Assembly (NCBI GenBank): GCA_902478455.1
Contig: CABSLJ010000127.1
Coordinates: 1-7,307, forward strand
Direction: 5' to 3'
Length of the DNA: 7,307 bases
DNA from: an uncultured Oscillospiraceae bacterium
Lineage (GTDB): Bacteria > Bacillota > Clostridia > Oscillospirales > Acutalibacteraceae
Position numbers and translations under genes: made by a program. This document shows, piece by piece, positions 1 to 5,226 of the stretch (within the stretch, counting starts at the first letter, position 1; every line of letters begins with the position of its first letter). The notes beneath the pieces were generated by a model. That model was not told the origin of the DNA. It searched no databases and saw only the letters and a program-made list of their open reading frames with translations.

Positions 1-154
1 GTTTTGTCATGCGCTATAGGCATTCCCCAGAGGAAACATCTTCCCTTTTTTCATTATTTTGCAACAAAAATTAATCTCTTTTTTCTCTGTGGTCCGCTGG
101 ATGATTTTCCGCTGGACGGCCTTTATGATAAGCTTTTTCCCCTCAGCGCTTCCT

Positions 155-186
155 AAAAAAGCCGGAAGGAGATTTCCCTTCCGGCT
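155..186 (-). terminator. Intrinsic terminator of the ATP-grasp/acetyltransferase operon
   Basis: Read on the minus strand, a perfect 10-bp stem (arms 177-186 and 160-169, AGCCGGAAGG with CCTTCCGGCT) with a 7-nt loop is followed directly by six T residues (positions 160-155). This is the textbook rho-independent layout. It begins 56 nt after the acetyltransferase stop codon and has no other minus-strand gene before it, so it should end the operon. On the plus strand the same hairpin lacks a T tract, so it is directional. Confidence 0.9.
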
Positions 187-241
187 GAACGTATGCGCTG
201 TTTTCATCCTGGCAATATTGCGAAACCTGCAAACGGATGTC

Positions 242-856
242 TCATTCAACGTCGATCTCTATATCGTGGCGGTAATAATGAAAATCACGCTCGGTGATCT
301 CTCGGAGCACCCGGCAGGGATTGCCCGCCGCGACGACGTTTGGGGGAATATCCTTGGTAACAACGCTTCCCGCCCCAATGACGCTATTCTCCCCGATGTG
401 CACGCCGGGCAGGATCAAGGCACCCGCCCCTATCCAGACGTTATCATCGATGTACACGGGAGCATTGTACTGGGCCTGCCGCTTACGAAGACCGGGGTGG
501 ATCGGATGGGTGCCGGTGCAAACGACCACATTGGGTCCAAACATCACGTGGTCCCCCACGTAAATATCGGTATCGTCCACCAAAACCAGATTGAAGTTTG
601 CGTAAACGCCGTCGCCAAAATGGACGTTTTTGCAGCCCCAACTTGCACGAAGCGGCGGCTCCACATAGCAGTAACGACCGATTTCGGCGAACAGTTCGTG
701 CAGGATCGCCGCCCGCTTCTCCTGTTCGGTGGGCCTGGTCTGGTTAAAGTCATACAGCCGGTCCTGACATTCGATCTGTTCCCGGAGCAGGCTCTCATCG
801 TTGCAAAAATAGAGTTGGCCGCTGTGCATTCTCTCTTTAGTTTCCCGCAGGTCCAC
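242..856 (-). CDS. maa: Maltose/galactoside-type sugar O-acetyltransferase
   Basis: A 204-aa cytoplasmic acetyl-CoA-dependent O-acetyltransferase of the maltose acetyltransferase/LacA (left-handed beta-helix, hexapeptide repeat) family. The N-terminal Mac domain (about residues 1-60) opens with KERMHSGQLY, matching the usual family start. The helix follows, with hexapeptide turns such as VWIGAGALILPGVHIG (140-155). TGTHPIHP (114-121) carries the expected catalytic His117, and GNPCRVLREI (178-187) is the typical C-terminal signature. Length is normal for the family. The start is GTG at 856, preceded by AAGGGGA with 8 nt spacing; the later ATG (Met10) would remove part of the conserved Mac motif. 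It lies 27 nt after the ATP-grasp gene with no promoter between, so it is the second gene of that operon. Family assignment is firm. The actual acceptor (free sugar, glycan precursor or antibiotic-like molecule) cannot be read from the sequence, and the context suggests a glycan-related acceptor. Confidence 0.93.
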   Translation of the reverse strand: MDLRETKERMHSGQLYFCNDESLLREQIECQDRLYDFNQTRPTEQEKRAAILHELFAEIGRYCYVEPPLRASWGCKNVHFGDGVYANFNLVLVDDTDIYVGDHVMFGPNVVVCTGTHPIHPGLRKRQAQYNAPVYIDDNVWIGAGALILPGVHIGENSVIGAGSVVTKDIPPNVVAAGNPCRVLREITERDFHYYRHDIEIDVE

Positions 857-883
857 TGCGCTTTCCCCTTTCCATCAGCTTTT

Positions 884-1897
884 TTAAAGTCCTTTCACAT
901 ATTGCTTGAAGCGCGGCAGCATTCCCATCTTGTCCGGCACGTGTGGGGGCATCTGCAGAATATCATTGCCCGGGTAATTGTTGCCCTCGATGAGCACGGG
1001 GCCGTTTTCTGTCACACAGACATCCCAGCCGACATATCCCACCTGAGGGACCACATGGGCCGCGCGCAGACAGAGCTCGAGCGATTCCTTCCAAAAAGGA
1101 ATGTGAAAACCGACAATCGGCGTGCCCGTATAGGGATGAACCTCAAAGGTGTTTTCGTCCCGGTCGTATCCCACATGGGTGATGATGCCCGTGTCAATGT
1201 CTATCGGGGCGCACAGGCCGCCGGAATGGAGGTTGTCCACCGCAGCGCCGCCGTTGCCGATGCGGATAAAGGCATAAATCACATGGGATTCGCCCTCCGT
1301 CAGCACTGTGACAATGCGCAGGGTATTAACAGCCAGAGGATACATACGGGAAAGCTCATGATGTTGAATCAGATAGCCCTCCACCAGATTCTGCCCGTTC
1401 TTCTTCAGCTTGTCATAAATCTCCTCGGGGGCAGCGTAGTCGGACACGGTGATCTTTTCCACCTGCTTGCCGCCCGTGCCGTCGGCCGGTTTTGCCATGA
1501 TGACCGGATGGCTTTTCAAGAATTCGACCGCCTTCTCCCTGCTTTCCCTGCGCAGGTCGAGCCAGCCGCGGTCGCCCACAAAATCATGAAAAACGGCGTT
1601 GAATTGGGTTTTGTCGTCAAAAATACTGTCGTAAGCGGGATCGTTCAAAAGGCTCACCAGCTTGTTGTTGCTCCCGCGGGTGACGTAGGTCCTGCGCTGC
1701 GCGCCCGTGAGGTTTTCAAAGCCGCACAGACGGTAGTCACCGTAGCCCGCGCCATAGCGGAGGCCGCACCAGACGACGTCGCAAAACACCCAGGGGCGGC
1801 ATTTCCCCGAGCGCTTGTGGACGAGGTCGATTGTGTCGAACATGCCGCGGAAGCTCATATATTTAATCGCTTTCCGGAAGAAAGACAGGCTGGGCAA
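884..1897 (-). CDS. Sugar-transfer-associated ATP-grasp family protein
   Basis: A 337-aa protein (with the start chosen here) resembling the sugar-transfer-associated ATP-grasp domain family, found near polysaccharide and cell-surface glycan genes. Visible ATP-grasp landmarks are MAKPADGTGGK (134-144; nucleotide-binding Lys and glycine-rich loop), VEGYLIQHHE (182-191), NTLRI (191-195), VDNLHSGG (220-227), GWDV (290-293) and the acidic metal-binding element IEGNNYPG (303-310). Such enzymes ligate a carboxylate to an amine or similar group through an acyl-phosphate; the substrate here is unknown. The longest frame runs to an ATG at 1930, but that ATG overlaps the -10 box of a consensus promoter and has no ribosome site. 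A TTG at 1897 has GGAGGG 6 nt upstream and is the better start. No signal peptide or membrane segment is evident. It is the first gene of an operon with the downstream O-acetyltransferase. Confidence 0.85.
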   Translation of the reverse strand: MPSLSFFRKAIKYMSFRGMFDTIDLVHKRSGKCRPWVFCDVVWCGLRYGAGYGDYRLCGFENLTGAQRRTYVTRGSNNKLVSLLNDPAYDSIFDDKTQFNAVFHDFVGDRGWLDLRRESREKAVEFLKSHPVIMAKPADGTGGKQVEKITVSDYAAPEEIYDKLKKNGQNLVEGYLIQHHELSRMYPLAVNTLRIVTVLTEGESHVIYAFIRIGNGGAAVDNLHSGGLCAPIDIDTGIITHVGYDRDENTFEVHPYTGTPIVGFHIPFWKESLELCLRAAHVVPQVGYVGWDVCVTENGPVLIEGNNYPGNDILQMPPHVPDKMGMLPRFKQYVKGL

Positions 1898-1903
1898 GGC
1901 GAT

Positions 1904-1909
1904 CCCTCC
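1904..1909 (-). promoter_or_regulatory. Ribosome binding site deciding the TTG start of the ATP-grasp gene
   Basis: GGAGGG on the minus strand lies 6 nt before the TTG at 1897-1895. It is the only good Shine-Dalgarno sequence near the 5' end of this gene and lies inside the longer reading frame, so it argues against the ATG at 1930. Confidence 0.8.
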
Positions 1910-1928
1910 AATTGTTACTGCGCGTTTC

Positions 1929-1958
1929 ATTATAGTCGTTTTTCCGCATCCTTGTCAA
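1929..1958 (-). promoter_or_regulatory. Consensus sigma-A promoter for the ATP-grasp/acetyltransferase operon
   Basis: On the minus strand, TTGACA (1958-1953) is followed after 18 bp by TATAAT (1934-1929): both boxes match the consensus 6/6. Transcription should begin near 1922, giving a short leader of about 25 nt before the TTG start. The -35 box lies at the centre of a perfect palindrome (1947-1963), so the promoter may be repressible. Confidence 0.87.
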
Positions 1959-1963
1959 GGATG
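1947..1963. promoter_or_regulatory. 17-bp perfect palindrome over the -35 box (candidate operator)
   Basis: CATCCTTG-T-CAAGGATG is an 8+1+8 perfect inverted repeat whose centre covers the TTGACA box. Binding of a dimeric regulator here would block RNA polymerase. No regulator gene is present in the window and I do not recognise the motif as a known box, so the role is inferred from position and symmetry only. Confidence 0.5.
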
Positions 1964-2150
1964 GGAAGGGCCGCTCCCATGCGGTCCGCCTGAGATAGCG
2001 TGCGCCGGTTTCGGAAAAATATTTATCCGCGGAGTGCTGCACTGGGAAGCCGAAAAATATCCCCCGTCCGGACGGTGGGACAGCGGAAGAGGACCAGAAA
2101 CAACACTTGTCAAATATAACAAAATTATAATGCATAAATTTCAAAAACCA
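1964..2150. other. Divergent intergenic region, no gene seen
   Basis: Together with the flanking promoters this region separates the minus-strand ATP-grasp operon from the plus-strand small-protein operon (gene-free from 1898 to 2239). No convincing coding frame is present. It holds a weak hairpin (ATGGGA/TCCCAT, 1961-1966 with 1975-1980) and a 12-bp perfect palindrome CCGTCCGGACGG (2064-2075). An abrupt change to AT-rich DNA follows after about 2100, as expected next to a promoter. TATAAT at 2126-2131 has no well-spaced -35 box. No riboswitch or RNA gene was recognised. Confidence 0.6.
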
Positions 2151-2179
2151 TTTACAAAGTTTTCAAAACGCTTTATCAT
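2151..2179 (+). promoter_or_regulatory. Sigma-A promoter for the three-gene small membrane protein operon
   Basis: TTTACA (2151-2156) and TATCAT (2174-2179) are each 5/6 matches to consensus and are separated by an optimal 17 bp, in AT-rich DNA. A start near 2186 would give a leader of roughly 54 nt to the first ATG. An alternative -10 (TATACA, 2185-2190) has a poorer partner. Confidence 0.65.
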
Positions 2180-2239
2180 AATAGTATACATGAGAAAAAC
2201 AGGCAAAACTGATGGAAAGGGTATGAGAGGGACAAAACC

Positions 2240-2587
2240 ATGCAAACTGACGCCAATAAAAAGCCCGCGCTGACGCGATTCAAAAAATGCCTCCGGATTG
2301 TCTTATGCATTCTGCTGATCGTTGCGCTTATGTTTACCATGGACACGATCCTCGCATTCAACGGTGCACGCCCGGTGTTCTGTATACCGTTCACGGCGAA
2401 CGACGGCGGCAGCGTCTGGTACCTTGGCCTCGGCTACCAAATCATGCAATGGCATCAGATATCGAGTGCATCGGATGGTATGGACGGCTATCTGGTCGGC
2501 ACGGAGGTTCACAGCTGGTTTTGGGACAAAAGCGACGGACCCTCCATTGAGCTTGAGCATGTTCCAATGGAAGAAGCGACCGGCTAA
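2240..2587 (+). CDS. Small single-pass membrane protein, tandem paralogue 1
   Basis: A 115-aa protein of unknown function. A basic N-terminus (Lys/Arg at 7, 8, 13, 15, 16, 19) precedes one hydrophobic helix (about 20-40), so by the positive-inside rule the C-terminal two thirds should face outward. No lipobox or clear signal-peptidase site is seen. The exposed part carries PVFCIP (45-50), DGG (55-57), GLGYQ (63-67), GYLVGTE (83-89), HSWF (91-94) and a final GP...ELE (100-106). These are shared with the next two genes. The start is ATG at 2240, 8 nt after GAGAGGG. It is the first gene of a three-gene operon, and its closest relative in the window is the third gene (shared HSWF block). From memory, the DGG...Y.GLGY pattern also occurs in short uncharacterised Firmicutes proteins; this needs a profile search. 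Its role is not known. Confidence 0.83.
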   Translation: MQTDANKKPALTRFKKCLRIVLCILLIVALMFTMDTILAFNGARPVFCIPFTANDGGSVWYLGLGYQIMQWHQISSASDGMDGYLVGTEVHSWFWDKSDGPSIELEHVPMEEATG

Positions 2588-2610
2588 ACAATTTTGAGAG
2601 GTGACGGCGC

Positions 2611-2961
2611 ATGAACAAGCCCGGGGCAACGCCCCATCCCCATCGTAGGCTCTATCAAATCCTGAAGATTGCAGTATGTATTTTGCTGGCCGCCGCCATA
2701 CTCTGCGCCGTTGACAGCTTTATGGTCCGCGCGGGAAACAAACCGATCTTCTGCATTCCGATTTACTATCAGGACGGCGGAACCGTCAGCTATTACGGAC
2801 TTGGGTATCAATTTATTTACTGGAACTCACTCAAAACCTATGACCAAGGGAAAACGCACGGCCATCTGGTCGGGATTGAAACAAATTATCTGTTTGGAAT
2901 CCGTTCGGTCGGCCAGGGGCCCGGGGTCGAACTGGAGTATATTCCGGATGAGACCCCTTGA
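2611..2961 (+). CDS. Small single-pass membrane protein, tandem paralogue 2
   Basis: A 116-aa protein of unknown function, homologous to its two neighbours. A short basic N-terminal segment (RR at 12-13, Lys19) is followed by one membrane helix (about 17-38). The predicted external part has PIFCIP (45-50), DGG (55-57), GLGYQ (63-67), Trp71, HLVGIE (85-90) and GP...ELE (103-109). The HSWF block of the other two copies is replaced by a different sequence (TNYLFG), so this is the most diverged copy. ATG at 2611 follows GAGAGGTG with 7 nt spacing, and the gap after paralogue 1 is only 23 nt, so the genes are co-transcribed. The conserved Cys48 is the only cysteine outside the membrane region, so any disulfide there would have to be between molecules. 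Function cannot be assigned. Confidence 0.83.
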   Translation: MNKPGATPHPHRRLYQILKIAVCILLAAAILCAVDSFMVRAGNKPIFCIPIYYQDGGTVSYYGLGYQFIYWNSLKTYDQGKTHGHLVGIETNYLFGIRSVGQGPGVELEYIPDETP

Positions 2962-2967
2962 CGCAGC

Positions 2968-2974
2968 AAAGGGG
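2968..2974 (+). promoter_or_regulatory. Ribosome binding site deciding the ATG start of paralogue 3
   Basis: AAAGGGG ends 7 nt before the ATG at 2982. It lies downstream of the alternative TTG at 2958, which has no ribosome site of its own, so the shorter protein is preferred. Confidence 0.75.
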
Positions 2975-2981
2975 ATTGCCT

Positions 2982-3323
2982 ATGGAACGAACGGAAAGCG
3001 CGGACCGCCGCAGGAAAAAGCTCCGTAAAATTCGAAAAATCCTGCTCTCCGTTTTATTGACCATTGTTCTTCTGTTCACGGTCGACACCATTCTCGTCCA
3101 CACCGTCCGCCGCCCCATTTTCTGTTTCCCCGTCGGGATCAGCGACGGCGGGAGCTGCGAGTTCTACGACCTTGGTTACCAATATGTCGTCTGGAACAAG
3201 ATGGACACGGTGGACGGCCGGGAGGGCTACTGGGTCGGTGTGGAGCTACACAGCTGGTTCGATCTCAAAAGAGTGTCCGACGGTCCCGGCGTGGCGCTGG
3301 AATTCGCACCGAGACAGCCATAA
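2982..3323 (+). CDS. Small single-pass membrane protein, tandem paralogue 3
   Basis: A 113-aa protein of unknown function, third member of the tandem family. Its N-terminus is strongly basic (RRRKKLRKIRK, 9-19) ahead of a membrane helix (about 20-40), which predicts cytoplasmic N-terminus and external C-terminus. Family motifs are PIFCFP (45-50), DGG (55-57), DLGYQ (63-67; Asp replaces the first Gly of the other copies), WN (71-72), GYWVGVE (82-88), HSWF (90-93) and GPGVALE (101-107). The frame can be extended to a TTG at 2958 overlapping the previous stop, but ATG 2982 has the ribosome site and makes the N-terminus the same length as in the paralogues. It begins 20 nt after paralogue 2 and is followed 5 nt after its stop by a strong hairpin, so it closes the operon. 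Confidence 0.83.
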   Translation: MERTESADRRRKKLRKIRKILLSVLLTIVLLFTVDTILVHTVRRPIFCFPVGISDGGSCEFYDLGYQYVVWNKMDTVDGREGYWVGVELHSWFDLKRVSDGPGVALEFAPRQP

Positions 3324-3328
3324 CAGAG

Positions 3329-3369
3329 AATCCGCCCCCGCCGGGCGCAAAACCCGGCGGGGGCGGATT
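3329..3369. terminator. Strong GC-rich hairpin between convergent operons
   Basis: A perfect 17-bp stem (3329-3345 with 3353-3369) encloses a 7-nt loop. It begins 5 nt after the stop of the plus-strand operon and lies 21 nt beyond the stop of the minus-strand ABC operon, so it probably serves both. T tracts are weak on both sides (ATTTGT on plus, ATTCTCTGTT on minus), so efficiency would rest on stem strength or help from other factors. Confidence 0.8.
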
Positions 3370-3390
3370 TGTAATGCGGAGCGCTGTTTG

Positions 3391-5226
3391 TTACGATTCC
3401 TGGGGCGCGGGGATGGGAAGCGTCCCTTCCCCCTGCCCCGCCGCCTGACCGGCGGTCGTGTACTGAGACATATAGAGGGCGTAATAGTAGCCCTTCTTTT
3501 CCATCAGCTCGTCGTGGGTGCCGCTCTCCAGAATCTGGCCGCGGTCGATGTACATGATCTTATCGCAGCTGCGGATGGTGGAAAGGCGGTGGGCGATGAT
3601 GAAGGAGGTGCGCCCTTTCAGAAGAAGGTTGATGCCCTCCTGCAAAAGCTTCTCGGTCGCGGTGTCGATGGAGGAGGTGGCCTCGTCGAGCACGAGGATT
3701 TTCGGGTCGGCAAGCAGGGTGCGAGTAAAGGCGATGAGCTGCTTCTGCCCCTGGGAAAGCCCGCCGCCGCGCTCCTTGACCTTGGTGTCGTATCCGTCGC
3801 GCATGGCCTGGATGAACTCATCGGCGTGCAACAGCTGCGCGGCACGGACCATCTCCTCATAGGTGGCGTCCAGCTTGCCATAGCGCAGGTTGTCTGCGAT
3901 GGTGCCGGAGAAGATGAAACTGTCCTGCAACATGATGCCCATCTGGCTGCGCAGCGAATGGAGGGTGACCCGCATGACGTCGTGTCCGTCGATGAGCACG
4001 CGGCCCGATTCGATGTTGTAAAACCGGCTCAAAAGGTTGACGATGGTCGTCTTGCCCGCGCCGGTGGGACCGACGATGGCGATGCTCTCCCCCGGCCGGG
4101 CGGTAAAGCTGACATCGTTCAGCACCGTCTGCCCCGGCTCATAACCGAAGCTGACGTTTTCAAAGGTCACTTCTCCCTGGATGGGCGGCAGCTCGTAGGC
4201 GTCGGGCGCGTCCTCAATGACGGGCGGCTCGTTCATCGTCTCAAAAATGCGCTCGAGATAGGCGATGGCATTGATGAACTGGTTGTAGATATTGGCAAGG
4301 TTGATGATGGGCTGCCAGAAGCGGGAGGCGTAGGTGCCCATGGCCAGCAGCACGCCGAAGGAGGCGGTGGGGCTGAGCCAGTAGATGCCGGCGATGTAGA
4401 CGAGAGAAAAGACGACCTGAGAGACCGTCTCGGTCGCAAACCAGACGGTGTTGCTGATGTAGGCGGCCCGCATCCAGGCCTTGCGCGCCGCAGTGATGAG
4501 CCGCTGCAGGATGCCCGCGTTGACCTGCTGGCGATCAAAGGCCTGGGTTACGCGCGCGCCCTCAATCGATTCCTGCACAAAGGCGTTGAGGTTGGAATTC
4601 TTGTTGCTGACCTGCTGCCAATAGCGGCGCTGCCTGGGTTTGATCAGCAGGATAAATCCGGCGACCACCGGCAGTCCGGCCACCGTGACCGCGGCGAGCG
4701 GAACGCTCACGCCGAACATGAAGACAATGATGAAGACGATGTTGATGATTTCAATGATGAAGTTGAGGATTCCGTTTGAGAGGGTGTCCGACACCGAGTT
4801 GACGTAGTGCACCACACGGACCAGAATCTTGCCGTGGGGGCGGCTGTCGTAATAGGAGAAGGGCAGCACCTGAAGGTGGTCAAACAAGTCCTTGCGGATG
4901 TCGTGAACGATGCTCTGGCTGACCTTGGTCATGAGCCAGGAGCGGATCAGGGTAAAGAGAATGTTGATGAGGATGGTCGAAAGCAGCAGGGCGGAAAGAA
5001 AGACCAGCTGCTGGATGTTTTTGTCCGGGATAGCGCCGTCGAGCGCCTCCTTGATGATCATCGGCCCGGTCAACCCCACCACGCTGCCGACTGCGCTGAG
5101 CACCAGCGCGAGGATCATGCTGCGCTTGTAGCGGCTGACGTACACCATGCAGTGCTTGAGGTTTTGTAGGTTAAATGGGGATTCCAGCTCTTCGTCCACA
5201 TCGAACTTATTGCGCGCCAAGGTCAT
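3391..5226 (-). CDS. ABC exporter subunit with the catalytic ATP site (BmrD/YheH-like)
   Basis: A 611-aa half-transporter: a six-helix ABC exporter membrane domain (about residues 25-330) fused to a nucleotide-binding domain (about 350-590). Motifs are Walker A GPTGAGKTT (386-394), Q-loop Gln434, signature LSQGQ (490-494), Walker B ILVLDEATSSID with catalytic Glu515, and H-loop His546. The Walker B Glu and His are intact, but the signature has Gln where Gly is usual. That pattern is known from the second subunit of heterodimeric exporters (BmrCD, LmrCD, TM287/288), so this subunit should supply the active site while its own signature faces the degenerate site of the partner. It overlaps the partner gene by 20 bp. 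The frame extends to 5385, but those residues lie inside the partner gene and look non-native. The start is ATG 5226 or TTG 5220. Likely role is drug, lipid or peptide efflux; the substrate is unknown. Confidence 0.93.
   Translation of the reverse strand: MTLARNKFDVDEELESPFNLQNLKHCMVYVSRYKRSMILALVLSAVGSVVGLTGPMIIKEALDGAIPDKNIQQLVFLSALLLSTILINILFTLIRSWLMTKVSQSIVHDIRKDLFDHLQVLPFSYYDSRPHGKILVRVVHYVNSVSDTLSNGILNFIIEIINIVFIIVFMFGVSVPLAAVTVAGLPVVAGFILLIKPRQRRYWQQVSNKNSNLNAFVQESIEGARVTQAFDRQQVNAGILQRLITAARKAWMRAAYISNTVWFATETVSQVVFSLVYIAGIYWLSPTASFGVLLAMGTYASRFWQPIINLANIYNQFINAIAYLERIFETMNEPPVIEDAPDAYELPPIQGEVTFENVSFGYEPGQTVLNDVSFTARPGESIAIVGPTGAGKTTIVNLLSRFYNIESGRVLIDGHDVMRVTLHSLRSQMGIMLQDSFIFSGTIADNLRYGKLDATYEEMVRAAQLLHADEFIQAMRDGYDTKVKERGGGLSQGQKQLIAFTRTLLADPKILVLDEATSSIDTATEKLLQEGINLLLKGRTSFIIAHRLSTIRSCDKIMYIDRGQILESGTHDELMEKKGYYYALYMSQYTTAGQAAGQGEGTLPIPAPQES

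Noticed and set aside
1..156. Frame open from the left edge on the plus strand, ending at TAA 154-156 just before a hairpin
   Set aside because: About 51 codons could be the tail of a plus-strand gene cut by the window edge, but composition is AT-rich and phenylalanine/leucine-heavy with no recognisable motif, and the hairpin has its T tract only on the minus strand. Evidence is insufficient.
7..249. 80-aa minus-strand frame at the left end
   Set aside because: It has no ribosome site, overlaps the end of the acetyltransferase gene and runs through the intrinsic terminator.
59..1993. 644-codon open frame on the plus strand opposite the acetyltransferase and ATP-grasp genes
   Set aside because: It is antisense to two well-recognised genes with strong motifs, crosses their terminator and promoter, and has no ribosome site. 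It reflects codon bias removing stops on the opposite strand.
2126..2131. Perfect TATAAT as an alternative -10 for the small-protein operon
   Set aside because: The nearest -35-like TTGTCA (2107-2112) leaves a spacer of only 13 bp; the promoter at 2151-2179 has correct spacing and is closer to the gene.
2240..3323. Reading the three small proteins as a CRISPR-, toxin-antitoxin- or bacteriocin-type locus
   Set aside because: There is no repeat array, no toxin or leader-peptide signature, no double-glycine cleavage site and no protease-type ABC transporter. The adjacent ABC genes are convergent and on the other side of a terminator, so linkage to them is not supported.
3064..4779. 571-codon open frame on the plus strand opposite the second ABC gene
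   Set aside because: It starts inside paralogue 3 in another frame, crosses the 3329-3369 hairpin and is antisense to the ABC subunit; no known domain is visible.
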